9,178 bases of DNA, from assembly GCA_035503975.1 (NCBI GenBank), contig DATJST010000087.1:1-9178 (forward strand), read 5' to 3'. Position 1 is the first letter of the stretch; each line of letters starts with the position of its first letter. This document shows positions 1 to 7,284 of the stretch, piece after piece. The notes beneath the pieces are model-generated. The model worked only from the letters and a program-made list of their open reading frames with translations, had not been told where the DNA came from and searched no databases. The stretch is from DATJMJ01 sp035503975 (lineage in GTDB: Bacteria; Actinomycetota; Acidimicrobiia; Acidimicrobiales; Palsa-688). The position numbers and the translations under genes are program-made.

Positions 1-27
1 TGCGGTTGCACGGGGGCGGGCAAATGA
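1..27 (+). CDS. istA: Possible 3' end of istA (IS21 transposase), partial
   Basis: The first frame reads eight codons and stops at a TGA (25-27) that overlaps the ATG of istB (24-26) as ATGA. In IS21-family elements istA lies directly upstream of istB and the two often overlap this way, because IstA (DDE transposase) and IstB (AAA+ helper) are made from one transcript. Only the last few residues would be inside the window and they carry no diagnostic motif, so the call rests on position and overlap alone. Confidence 0.3.
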   Translation, partial: CGCTGAGK

Positions 28-374
28 GCGACGCCACAGGCCCCTACGAGGCGTTGAAAGCCGACCTCGGCTACCTCGGCCTCGGCCGCGCTGCTGAGTG
101 TTTCGCCCCTCTCGCCGAGCAAGCCAAGGCAGAGGGCTGGGGACATGTGCCCTACCTCGGGTGTGTCATGGCCGAACAAGCCGCCGCCACCACGAACCGG
201 CGGCTGGTCGCACGGTTGCGCTTCGCTCGTTTCCCGTACCGGCGCAGCATCGAGGAGTTCGACTTCTCCTTCCAGCCCTCTGTCGACCGCAAGGTCATAG
301 AGGACCTCGCCAGCCTGCGTTTCATCGGAGAGGGAAGGTGCATCGCTTTCCTCGGCCAACCAGGACCTGGTTGA
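24..374 (+). pseudogene. istB: istB, N-terminal fragment (IS21 helper ATPase), cut in the Walker A motif
   Basis: IstB is the AAA+ ATPase, related to DnaC, that helps the IS21 transposase IstA choose and capture target DNA. Native codons run from ATG 24 to the GG at 363-364. They encode the IstB N-terminal domain (YEALKADLGYLGLGRAAECF, then RRLVARLRFARFPYRRSIEEFDF and the SLRFI segment) and the start of the P-loop, IAFLGQPG. After that the frame runs into element 1 and stops at TGA 372-374. The GGGGGCGGG stretch just before ATG 24 could serve as a ribosome binding site. A TTG at 6 in the same frame is less likely to be the start. The fragment lacks Walker A lysine, Walker B and the lid, so it cannot hydrolyse ATP. 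The rest of the gene is at 3166-3494 and 7979-8112. Confidence 0.92.
356..372. other. Predicted left attachment junction (attL) of element 1
   Basis: Bases up to the GG at 363-364 are istB P-loop codons (GGC CAA CCA GG). Bases from 365 belong to the element. Together with the right junction they give a predicted attB of CCAACCA-GG-CTGTGGG, which has a partial dyad (CCxAC..GG..GTxGG) typical of serine-integrase half-sites. The core assignment is inferred from restoring the IstB motif. Confidence 0.7.
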
Positions 375-389
375 CACTGCGCACTCCTT

Positions 390-2624
390 TCAGTTGGGTG
401 TCTCAAACAGTCCAATCGCAGTCGCTTTTACGTTGATACGCAGTCCTTTCCTCTTCCCCCGGTTCACGTGCACCGCTTCCAGCTCGCCGCGTTGGACCTT
501 GTGCAACACCGTCTGGCGGGCAACGCCAAGAGCCTTGGCGGCCTTGCCCAAGCTGAGCCAGCCCGCGGGTACCTCTGGGACGATACGGCTGCGCAGCTCG
601 TCGGTTACCCGGAGGTGCCATGGCCCCTCGGGCGTCAGCTGCTCGCCGGCGATGAAGCCGTCGGCAAGCCACCTATAAAGAGTGGCGCGCGAGACGCCGA
701 GCTTCTTTTCGGCCGCCGTGATCGAAAGCACTTCGCCATTCTCGTGCGCAGGTGTGACAGTCAAGGACGAGCTATAAGCGGGGATGCCATTGGTGAAGCG
801 CAAGGACTGGACGCGCGGCCTGGTGAAGGCCAAGCCGGTGCCGGTGCGGCGCCCCTGCCTGGAAAGCACCTGGGCGATCGTCTTGTCGTCGTAGCGGGCA
901 GCCAGCCGCCGGACGAGGTCGACAGTGGCCTCGTCGGTCACCCGGGAGTGCAGCCCTGGCTTGTTCATAGCGAGCACGAAACTGGTCCTGGCGCCGCCCT
1001 CCCATACGACCGTGACATCTGCCTCGTGCTCGGCGGCCCGCACGGTGACGACGACCTCTGCCACCAGAGCCCGGAGGAGCTGCTTGCGTTGGCGCCATGT
1101 CGTGCTCGGCGCGTAGAAAACGGCACGCAGGTCTGCGCCGGCTCGCTGCAGCCAGGAGGCTTCGTCTTCATCGAGGCGGACGGGGCGGCGGGCCTTCTGG
1201 GAGGCGAGCTCGCCCTCAGCTTGGCGCGACTTCTTCAGGGCTTCTTCCCATGCGGCCTCGAGGGTCCGGGCGACCAGGCGGTTCTCGGGCTCGACGGCGT
1301 CGAACTGGCGCCGAGCGCGTTCAGCTTCATATCGCGCACGCTCTGCTGAGAGTTGAAAAACGCTAATGCGAGATTGGTAGTTCGCCTCCACTTCGGCCAG
1401 AGCCTTGACAGTGGCCGTAATGGCGGCAGGCTTCAATAGAGCGAAGACCTCTTCCATGACACGCGCCTCAAGCTTCTTGCCGCCGAGGCTCTGGCAGGTC
1501 CGCTCGGCCCCGTACATGATCTTCGCCCGGCTGCAGGTATAACGTGGGCAGTCGCCGCTCGCCCCCGAATAACCGGTCTGCATAGGCCGGCCGCAGCGCC
1601 CACAGCGGATCCGGCCTTGGAGAAGGGCTGTGCCCTCGCGTACAGCGCCGCCGCTCTCCCCACGACGGGGACGCCAGTTAGCGCGAAGCTGGTCCTGGAG
1701 CCGTTCGTAGCGCTCCCAAGATATATAGCCGTGGTGGTGGCCAGTGACCAGCACTTCCCACTCAGCCTTCGGAAGCTGCTTTGAGCGAACGACCAACTGG
1801 CCTTTTTCGTCTAGGCGTTTTTCGCTGCGACGGCGACCGAAAACGAAGGCCCCGGCGTACGCCGGGTTGGTGAGGACGTGGTGGACAGCCGGGTAACTGG
1901 CCGGCGCCCAGGTGACCCGGCGCGAACCAGAGGGCCGCCGGGGCAGGGCGACATTGTCCTCCAGGAGGCTCAATAGCACTTGACGTGCCGAGCCCATTTC
2001 GTCAAAACGGCGGAAAACTGTTGCTATTGCTTCGCGAACCGCTTCGTCAGGGTCGAGCACCACCTGGTCGTCCTCGCCGTAGACGAAACCGACTGGCAAG
2101 CCCTGGCGAAGTTCTCCTTTCGCTGCTTTGTGTTTCAGCCCTGCAGTTAGCCGGCCCCTGATCAGGTGGAGCTCGGCTTCTGACATTGTGCCTTTGAGGC
2201 CGAGCAGCAGACGGTCGTTGTAATGGCCCGGGTGGTATATGCCGTCGCCGTCGACTATGAGCGTGTCGGTGAGCGCGCAGAGGTCCAAGAGTTGGTACCA
2301 GTCCGTGTTGTTGCGGGCCAGGCGGGAGACCTCGATGCCGAGCACAGCGCCCACTTTCCCGAGCCCGACATCGGCGACGAGGCCCTTGAACCCCACCCGG
2401 GCAGTCGAGTCGGCACCCGAGCGCCCGAGGTCGTCGTCCACGATGACCACTTGTTGAGGAGGCCAGCCGAGCACCTGGGCCTTGGCGGCCAGCTCGTACT
2501 GGCGCTCCAGGCTCTCGGTGTTCTCGTGCACCTGGGCGAGGGTTGATTGGCGGACATAGACATAGGCGTCCCGCTTGAGGTGGGAGGAGCCGATCTTGGA
2601 GGCTGGCTCAACGCTCGTCAGCAC
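390..2624 (-). CDS. Large serine recombinase (744 aa) with C-terminal helix-turn-helix segments
   Basis: This site-specific recombinase cuts DNA through a serine and is expected to integrate and excise element 1. The resolvase catalytic domain spans about 18-165. It has YVRQS (R25, catalytic S27), GRSG (R68) and VSRLAR (R101, R104). A recombinase domain follows (about 175-300), then a zinc ribbon (CGRC at 341-344, C364, C377) and a coiled-coil region (about 405-480). Residues 629-744 hold two helix-turn-helix-like units, SITAAEKKLGVSRATLYRWL and SLGKAAKALGVARQTVLHKV, followed by a basic tail. The start is GTG 2624, with GAGGA a few bases upstream, and it overlaps the stop of the preceding small gene by 17 nt, suggesting translational coupling. 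The reading frame is intact and all visible catalytic residues are present. The family is confident; the HTH calls are from pattern only. Confidence 0.95.
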   Translation of the reverse strand: MLTSVEPASKIGSSHLKRDAYVYVRQSTLAQVHENTESLERQYELAAKAQVLGWPPQQVVIVDDDLGRSGADSTARVGFKGLVADVGLGKVGAVLGIEVSRLARNNTDWYQLLDLCALTDTLIVDGDGIYHPGHYNDRLLLGLKGTMSEAELHLIRGRLTAGLKHKAAKGELRQGLPVGFVYGEDDQVVLDPDEAVREAIATVFRRFDEMGSARQVLLSLLEDNVALPRRPSGSRRVTWAPASYPAVHHVLTNPAYAGAFVFGRRRSEKRLDEKGQLVVRSKQLPKAEWEVLVTGHHHGYISWERYERLQDQLRANWRPRRGESGGAVREGTALLQGRIRCGRCGRPMQTGYSGASGDCPRYTCSRAKIMYGAERTCQSLGGKKLEARVMEEVFALLKPAAITATVKALAEVEANYQSRISVFQLSAERARYEAERARRQFDAVEPENRLVARTLEAAWEEALKKSRQAEGELASQKARRPVRLDEDEASWLQRAGADLRAVFYAPSTTWRQRKQLLRALVAEVVVTVRAAEHEADVTVVWEGGARTSFVLAMNKPGLHSRVTDEATVDLVRRLAARYDDKTIAQVLSRQGRRTGTGLAFTRPRVQSLRFTNGIPAYSSSLTVTPAHENGEVLSITAAEKKLGVSRATLYRWLADGFIAGEQLTPEGPWHLRVTDELRSRIVPEVPAGWLSLGKAAKALGVARQTVLHKVQRGELEAVHVNRGKRKGLRINVKATAIGLFETPN

Positions 2625-2790
2625 CGTCGTCCTCGCTTACTTTCCGGCCGACACCGGCCGCGATCATCGCCGCCAGGACGCACAGCACCGCTTGCTGGGC
2701 TTCTTCTGGCAACAGCCACCAGCGTTCGGCGGGGGCTGGGAGCATTCCTAGGGAGAGCTGGGCAGGCGCGGCTATCGTGAGTGTTCGCAA
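2608..2790 (-). CDS. Small accessory protein of the serine-recombinase element (60 aa)
   Basis: The product contains the segment AERWWLLPEEAQQAVLCVLA followed by a short helix ending in AAGV. From memory, small proteins with this W-W-x-LPEEA pattern are often encoded directly upstream of this class of serine recombinase. It ends inside the first codons of the recombinase (overlap 2608-2624), so the two are probably coupled. The TTG at 2790 is preceded by AAGGAAGG on the coding strand, a reasonable ribosome binding site. An internal ATG at 2745, just before the conserved part, is an alternative start giving about 45 residues. The function is unknown; a role as a recombination directionality or regulatory factor is speculation. 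Confidence 0.65.
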   Translation of the reverse strand: MRTLTIAAPAQLSLGMLPAPAERWWLLPEEAQQAVLCVLAAMIAAGVGRKVSEDDGADER

Positions 2791-2839
2791 AGAGGCTCAC
2801 CTTCCTTTGTCCGTTGGCGCGTACAGGGGCTGGTCGAGC

Positions 2840-3112
2840 CTATTTGCGCGTCTTTGGGGCAGACGTGGACCCTCCTGCCGCTTTCATCGAGCTGACCAGT
2901 TGCCGCAGGTGACGCACACCGCTCACGCTCAGCACCGTCGCCGAGCTGGGCACAACCGTCCCACCCAACACGTCGGTGGCATCGGCAGCAACAGTGCCCG
3001 GTGCACCGTCAGGGAGTTGGACCACGAGCAGCAGCTCACCGTCCCAGTGCTTGAAACCGCTGGCCTGCAGCACCGTCCCGGACAAGGGGTGACAAGCCAA
3101 CGTCACTTTCAC
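2840..3112 (-). CDS. DUF5372-like small protein, first gene of the serine-recombinase element
   Basis: The last 90 residues of a long open minus-strand frame read as a real protein: VKVTLACHPLSGTVLQASG, then a HWDGELLLVVQLPDG segment, then SVSGVRHLRQLVSSM before the TAG at 2840-2842. The pattern V-x-HPL-x-G ... V-LPDG ... L-x-x-L-x-x-L resembles, from memory, DUF5372-type proteins encoded beside serine recombinases. The start is uncertain: GTG 3112 is given, with in-frame TTG codons at 3124 and 3136, all inside the predicted element end at 3165. The gene is first in the leftward order, 49 bp before the 60-residue gene. Its function is unknown. Confidence 0.6.
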   Translation of the reverse strand: MKVTLACHPLSGTVLQASGFKHWDGELLLVVQLPDGAPGTVAADATDVLGGTVVPSSATVLSVSGVRHLRQLVSSMKAAGGSTSAPKTRK

Positions 3113-3155
3113 CGGGCAGGGCAAGACCGCCCGCAAATGTTGCAGTCTTTCGATG

Positions 3156-3172
3156 TCTCCCCGGGCTGTGGG
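3156..3172. other. Predicted right attachment junction (attR) of element 1
   Basis: The sequence TCTCCCCG up to 3163 belongs to the element, GG (3164-3165) is the shared core, and CTGTGGG resumes istB (codons C-G-K-T). The predicted attP is TCTCCCCG-GG-ACCTGGTTG, made by joining the two element ends. Confidence 0.7.
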
Positions 3173-3511
3173 AAAACTCATCTCGCCGTGGCGCTGGCGA
3201 CAAAGGCCGTCGAGGCCGGCTATAGGGGCTACTTCACCACCGCCGACGAGATGGTGGTGGCGCTCGCCAGGGCGCGCGCCGACGGCACCTGGACGACGCG
3301 GCTGCGCCATTTCGTCGCCCCGACCGTGCTCGTGGTCGACGACGTGGGGCTCCTGCCGATGGCCCGTGACGCCGCCGGTTCGTTCTTCCATGTCATCAAC
3401 AGCCGCTACGAAAGAGGAAGCCCTACGCTCGTGACTACTAATAGGTCGCTGCCCGCGTGGGGGGAACTGTTCGGCGACGACGTGGTGGCGAGCGTTCTTT
3501 TGTATTCGTAA
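3166..3511 (+). pseudogene. istB: istB, middle fragment (Walker A lysine to the lid region)
   Basis: This piece continues istB from the P-loop: CGKTHLAVALATKAVEAGYR, Walker B TVLVVDDVGLLP, the sensor-1 stretch TLVTTNR and WGELFGDDVVAS. Native codons end at AGC 3491-3493, or one base later at 3494. Frame reading then enters element 2 and stops at TAA 3509-3511. In the rejoined protein this is residues 114-223. The cut falls just before the conserved AILDRIL segment, which is found at 7979 on the far side of element 2. The fragment has no start codon of its own next to a ribosome binding site. Confidence 0.9.
3494..3506. repeat. Left terminal inverted repeat of the Tn554-type element
   Basis: GTTCTTTTGTATT here is the exact reverse complement of AATACAAAAGAAC at 7961-7973. 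Its AT-rich composition stands out in the GC-rich surroundings. The first G is also explained by istB (the G of GCC), so the true element repeat may be the 12 bp from 3495. Confidence 0.88.
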
Positions 3512-3545
3512 GGGATATCCAGCACCTCCATGGGAGGGGAGTCTG

Positions 3546-3559
3546 GCTGTGTGGCGGAC
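3546..3559. repeat. Left subterminal inverted repeat of the Tn554-type element
   Basis: GCTGTGTGGCGGAC matches the reverse complement of 7916-7929 (GCTGTGTGGCAGAC) at 13 of 14 bases. It lies about 51 bp inside the left end, in the untranslated 100-bp leader before tnpA. It is a likely binding site for one of the element's proteins. A short hairpin, CCTCC-ATG-GGAGG (3525-3537), lies between it and the terminal repeat. Confidence 0.6.
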
Positions 3560-3607
3560 AGCATCTCTTGAGGTGGCGGTCACACCCAGCACGTATGTTC
3601 GTGGGCC

Positions 3608-4789
3608 GTGGAGTTCTGGGCTGAGCGGACAGTGTCGCCTGTTGATGGCCGGGTCGGTTGGACCGTCGTGGACGCCCGTTATGTCGAGCATGAGCGGGCG
3701 GGCTCCTGGCTCCGTATGCTGACGGATGCCCAAGGTCGTTCGGTCGGCACGACCCGGACTTATGCGGGGCGCCTGGCGCTTTACCTGACGTGGGCTGGGA
3801 CAGCCGGTGCCGACCCGGTGGCGCCGAGCGCCGACCAGCTCGCATCCTTCGCCCGTTGGCTAGAGCGCACGCCCTCGCGCAAGCACCGGCCGGGGCGCGA
3901 ACGCCGACGGGCGTCAGAGGCGAAAGTCGTGATGTTGGGCCCGGCGCGTTCGGCGGCGACCGTCGAAGGCGTCCTTGCTGCCGTGGTCGAGTTCATCCGC
4001 TTCGCCGCGTCCAGAGGCTGGTGCGAGCCAGCAGTGGCTTCCCCGCTAAGCGTGCGCACGGAGCTGTCCTTCACCCCGGGGCGCTGGGACCGGGGTGAGC
4101 GCACCGCTCGGCCAGTCGTCGAGCGACGCGTAGTCCGCAGGCGCCGAGCCGAGCGGCCCCCGGCGGTGCTGAGCGCCGACCAAGTCGGCGCCCTGGTGGA
4201 CGCGTGCTCGAACATGAGGGACCACTTCATCGTCGAGGCTCTTTACGCCAGCGGGCTCAGGGTGGCCGAGCTGTGCGGGCTCCATCTCGCGGACCTGCAC
4301 TTCGTGCCCACGGCATCCCACCTCGGCTGTCAGGTGGCTGGTGCCCACCTGCACGTAGTCCGCCGGTTGGACAACGAGAACGGAGCCCTCGCCAAGTCGG
4401 CGTGGCCCCGAGTGGTCCCCGTGACCAGGCCACTGGTGGCCTGCCATGACGCTTATCGCTTCGAGCGTGAAGCCGTGGCCGAGGCAGCCGAAAGTGACTA
4501 CCTGCTCGTCAACCTCTGGCGGGCCCCGCTCGGGCGAGCCCTTTCGCCTGATGTTGTAGAGCGCCTGTTCGTGCGGCTCTCGGCCAAAGCGGGCTTCAGG
4601 GCACGGCCCCATATGCTCCGCCACAGCTTTGCCTCCGAGGTGGCGCTGGCAACCAAGGACCCGGCGCTGGTGAAAGAGCTTCTGGGCCACGCCTCGGTCG
4701 CGTCGACCGACGTCTACTTGCACTCGCGCTGGGACGACATGAGGGCCGCGGTCGAGGCCCACGCCCGAGCGATTGGGAAGCAGCCGTGA
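3608..4789 (+). CDS. tnpA: Tyrosine recombinase TnpA-like (393 aa)
   Basis: This is a phage-integrase-family tyrosine recombinase, the first gene of the Tn554-type operon. The N-terminal SAM-like DNA-binding domain covers about 25-145 (RSVGTTRTYAGRLALYLTWA, then VEGVLAAVVEFIRFAASRGW). The catalytic domain covers about 185-380. All catalytic residues are visible: R218 (ASGLRVAEL), K263 (GALAKSAWPR), H335-x-x-R338 (PHMLRHSF), H361 (LLGH) and the nucleophile Y370 (STDVYLH). The start is GTG 3608; the first 20 residues are not clearly conserved, so a later start such as GTG 3632 is possible. A TATGTT at 3594-3599 might be a -10 box, but no convincing -35 was found. Its stop overlaps the GTG of tnpB as GTGA (4786-4789). 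Confidence 0.9.
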   Translation: MEFWAERTVSPVDGRVGWTVVDARYVEHERAGSWLRMLTDAQGRSVGTTRTYAGRLALYLTWAGTAGADPVAPSADQLASFARWLERTPSRKHRPGRERRRASEAKVVMLGPARSAATVEGVLAAVVEFIRFAASRGWCEPAVASPLSVRTELSFTPGRWDRGERTARPVVERRVVRRRRAERPPAVLSADQVGALVDACSNMRDHFIVEALYASGLRVAELCGLHLADLHFVPTASHLGCQVAGAHLHVVRRLDNENGALAKSAWPRVVPVTRPLVACHDAYRFEREAVAEAAESDYLLVNLWRAPLGRALSPDVVERLFVRLSAKAGFRARPHMLRHSFASEVALATKDPALVKELLGHASVASTDVYLHSRWDDMRAAVEAHARAIGKQP

Positions 4790-7284
4790 GGCTCGCTCAT
4801 GCAGTCGTGGCGAAACCCCGGCCGGTCTTGCCCGGGCGGCGTGATTGGCACCCCGAGCGGCTGAGCTCGCTCATGGGCGACGACTGGTTGGCTGGCGAGT
4901 GGGACCCGAGAAGGCAGCTCGTGCTGCCGGCGCGCGGTGGCCGGTTGACCCGGGTGGTGCTCTGCGCAGTCGAAGGGTGCGAGAACGACGGCTACACCTC
5001 GACCCAGCTGTGCACCCGGCACCGCCACCAATTCAGTGCATCGGGCCTGGAGGACGTCGGCTCTTGGCTGGCCAGTGGCGAGCCCGTTGCTTACGAGCGC
5101 CGCCGCAGCGCGGACCGGGTGTGCATCGTGGTCGGCACCGACGGGCAGTGTTGCCCTCGGCCAGCCCACGGCTGCTGGCAGCTGTGCGACGCCCACAGCG
5201 CCACTTGGTGGAAATACCAGGGGAAGGGGGCCCGCTTCGAGGACTTCTTGGCCAGGGCCGAAGCGTTGGCCGAACTCGGCGACTGCGCCGCAGCCTGCTG
5301 TTGGCGAAGGGCGGCCTACCCTCAGAACCGGCTCTGTGCCCTGCATGCCCAGCTGTGGCGGGCCGACGGCCGCCCCCGCGAGCGGGCGTTTGCCAATTGG
5401 GCAGCACGAGTGCGCCAACCCGAGGACGCCCGCGTCCTGAGCCTCCGGGGCTTGGCCGAGCTAGTGCGCTTGGAGCTGGCCTATGCAATCGGCTGCCGGG
5501 CAGCCGACCAGGTGAGCGTGAGCGTTGGCAACATGCGGCCCTGGGTCGACCAGCTCCGAGCCGAGGGGTTGGGCTCGGTCACCGAGTTCGACCTCTCCAG
5601 GTTGGTCGGCGAGCGCCCCGAATTTCGCTTCGCCCGCTTCAGCGTCGACCGGGTGAGCCTTGCCTACGCTGACCCCGGGGCCGAGCCGGCCAAGGACACC
5701 TGGGACCTGCGCCTGTTCGGGCGACCGGGTCGTCACCGCCTCGACTTCAGCGCTATCCGCCAGGACTGGCTGCGTGAAGCGGCCAAGGGCTGGGCGGCTG
5801 TTACCCTCGGCCGGGTCGGCGACGGCCACCTCTCCCACTGCTTGGGGTCCGTTGCCGTCCTGTCTGCCGTGCTCGCCTCGGGGCCGGGGGGTGGCCACGA
5901 CCCGGCCGCGCTCGGGCGTGCCGACATAGAACGGTTCTTGAGCCGCGTGCGTTCGCCCAACTTCCCCAGTCGGGACAAACCATTTGCCACACGGGCGAGG
6001 GCGGCCGCCGTGGAGGAGTGCGCGCAGGTGCTCCAGGAAGCCAGGGAACTGGGCCTCGTGGCGACGCTCGGGGGAACGTTCGCGTTCAGGCGGGGGGATC
6101 GGATCCCGCGCACGAGCGAGGAGCCCCCGGGCCGGGCGCTGCCCACCGGCGTCATCGCCCAGCTCGACGCCAACCTCGACGTGCTAGCTGGCGTTCCTGG
6201 CGCCTCCGGGCCGGCGCGGGTGCCAACCCTGGGCGCCCTCGGCGAGCAGGCCGGCGAGATGGCAGTGCTGGCCTACAAGCTCCTGAAAGGCACCGGGCGG
6301 CGGGTGGGCGAGGTGGCCAGCTTGCGCTTGGAGTGCCTGGACGTCGACGAGCACGGCAAGGACATACTGGTCTACGACAACCACAAGGCGGCCCGGATGG
6401 CCCGGCGGCTCCCGTTGGCCGACTCGGCTCTGGTGGCAGCCATCCGCGCCCAGCAAGCCTGGGTGAGATCCCGGTTCCCATCGACTCCACCTGAGCGGCT
6501 CTGGCTGTTGCCCCGCCCCCACAAGAACACCGACGGCACCAACCATTTCGAGACCGGTCTCATCAACGCTTGGTTCCGAGCCTGGCTGGAGCGGGTCCCC
6601 CGGATAGACGCCGGCCCTCTCGACGAGCATGGCGAGCCTGTCCCGTTTGACCGCAGCGCCATCCACCCTCACGCTTTTCGCCACACCTACGCCCAGACCC
6701 TGGCCGACCAGGGCGTCCCTGCGCCCGTGCTGAGGGACCTGATGGACCACCGCAGCATGTCGACGACCCTCGGTTATTACAAGGTCCAAGAATCCCGGAA
6801 GCGCAAGGCGATGGAGGTCCTCGCCCGCCATAACGTCGACCACCGAGGCCTGGCGCGCCCGGTCGCGGGCGAGCCGTCCTCGTCGGCGCACCTGCGCGAG
6901 CACATCTCGTGGGTGGCCGTGCCGATGGGCAAGTGCTCCGAGCCCACCAACGTCCGTTCCGGTGGCCAGGCCTGCCCTATCCGTTACCAGTGCGCCGGCT
7001 GCCCGCATTTCGAGTCCGACCCTTCCTACCTGCCCGAGCTGCGTGCCTACGCCAACGAGCTGCGCAGGGAACGCGAAGCGATGATCGCCGCGGGCGCCAC
7101 CGATTGGGCGGTCGAGCACGTCAGCCGCCAGCTCGAGGTGATCGTGGGCCACGTCCGGGTGCACGAGTCCCTACTCGAGCGTCTTGGCGACGACGAGCGG
7201 GCTTTGGTGGAAGAGGCCTCTGCCACCTTGAGAAAGGCTCGTCAGTCCGTCCCCGTCGCCTTTGGCCGCCGGAGGGCCGGCTGA
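4786..7284 (+). CDS. tnpB: Tyrosine recombinase TnpB-like (832 aa) with Cys-rich N-terminus
   Basis: This is the second, larger tyrosine recombinase of the Tn554-type operon. Residues 60-187 hold three similar Cys/His groups: C60-x4-C65-x10-C76-x2-H79; C113, C122/C123, C134-x2-H137; C167, C171/C172, C184-x2-H187. These look like tandem zinc-binding modules. A helical DNA-binding region follows (about 215-440), then the catalytic domain (about 480-690) with R506 (GTGRRVGEV), K534 (DNHKAAR), H629-x-x-R632 (HPHAFRHTY), H655 (LMDHRSMS) and probable nucleophile Y664 (STTLGYY). A second Cys group at 717-739 (ACPIRYQCAGCPHF) is typical, from memory, of TnpB proteins. Only GTG 4786, overlapping tnpA by 4 nt, fits a coupled start. 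The stop overlaps the tnpC ATG by one base. Confidence 0.9.
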   Translation: MRLAHAVVAKPRPVLPGRRDWHPERLSSLMGDDWLAGEWDPRRQLVLPARGGRLTRVVLCAVEGCENDGYTSTQLCTRHRHQFSASGLEDVGSWLASGEPVAYERRRSADRVCIVVGTDGQCCPRPAHGCWQLCDAHSATWWKYQGKGARFEDFLARAEALAELGDCAAACCWRRAAYPQNRLCALHAQLWRADGRPRERAFANWAARVRQPEDARVLSLRGLAELVRLELAYAIGCRAADQVSVSVGNMRPWVDQLRAEGLGSVTEFDLSRLVGERPEFRFARFSVDRVSLAYADPGAEPAKDTWDLRLFGRPGRHRLDFSAIRQDWLREAAKGWAAVTLGRVGDGHLSHCLGSVAVLSAVLASGPGGGHDPAALGRADIERFLSRVRSPNFPSRDKPFATRARAAAVEECAQVLQEARELGLVATLGGTFAFRRGDRIPRTSEEPPGRALPTGVIAQLDANLDVLAGVPGASGPARVPTLGALGEQAGEMAVLAYKLLKGTGRRVGEVASLRLECLDVDEHGKDILVYDNHKAARMARRLPLADSALVAAIRAQQAWVRSRFPSTPPERLWLLPRPHKNTDGTNHFETGLINAWFRAWLERVPRIDAGPLDEHGEPVPFDRSAIHPHAFRHTYAQTLADQGVPAPVLRDLMDHRSMSTTLGYYKVQESRKRKAMEVLARHNVDHRGLARPVAGEPSSSAHLREHISWVAVPMGKCSEPTNVRSGGQACPIRYQCAGCPHFESDPSYLPELRAYANELRREREAMIAAGATDWAVEHVSRQLEVIVGHVRVHESLLERLGDDERALVEEASATLRKARQSVPVAFGRRRAG

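Larger units (their letters stand above)
365..3165 (-). mobile_element. Large-serine-recombinase element (2801 bp) inserted in the istB P-loop
   Basis: Boundaries come from rejoining istB. Joining 364 to 3166 across the GG shared by 363-364 and 3164-3165 restores FLGQPG + CGKTHLA, a canonical IstB Walker A, in frame. The insert carries three same-strand genes reading opposite to istB: a DUF5372-like protein, a 60-residue small protein and a 744-residue large serine recombinase whose stop lies about 25 bp from the left end. There are no terminal inverted repeats and no target duplication beyond the two core bases, which fits serine-integrase strand exchange with a 2-bp overlap. No passenger gene is present. 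A second GG at 369-370 would also allow an in-frame join, but it leaves two extra residues (PG) in the P-loop. Confidence 0.85.

Noticed and set aside
468..1349. A 293-residue plus-strand frame inside the recombinase gene.
   Set aside because: It is antisense to a clear serine recombinase with all domains present, and is explained by GC-rich codon bias.
3148..3156. CTTTCGATG near the right end of element 1 matches the core of the IS21 end repeats.
   Set aside because: A nine-base match with no partner copies or matching spacing is most likely chance.
2777..3511. A 244-residue plus-strand frame ending in the IstB ATPase segment.
   Set aside because: The part before 3166 is antisense to the DUF5372-like gene and has no protein-like character. 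The frame is an accidental fusion to the istB middle fragment.
2840..3733. A 297-residue open frame on the minus strand spanning the element 1 right end, istB middle piece and element 2 left end.
   Set aside because: It crosses two element boundaries and is mostly antisense to istB. Only its last 90 or so residues, inside element 1, look like protein, and that part is annotated on its own.
6184..7164. A 326-residue minus-strand frame, and a similar one at 4046-4762.
   Set aside because: Both lie antisense to tyrosine recombinase genes with complete catalytic motifs and show no recognisable domain.
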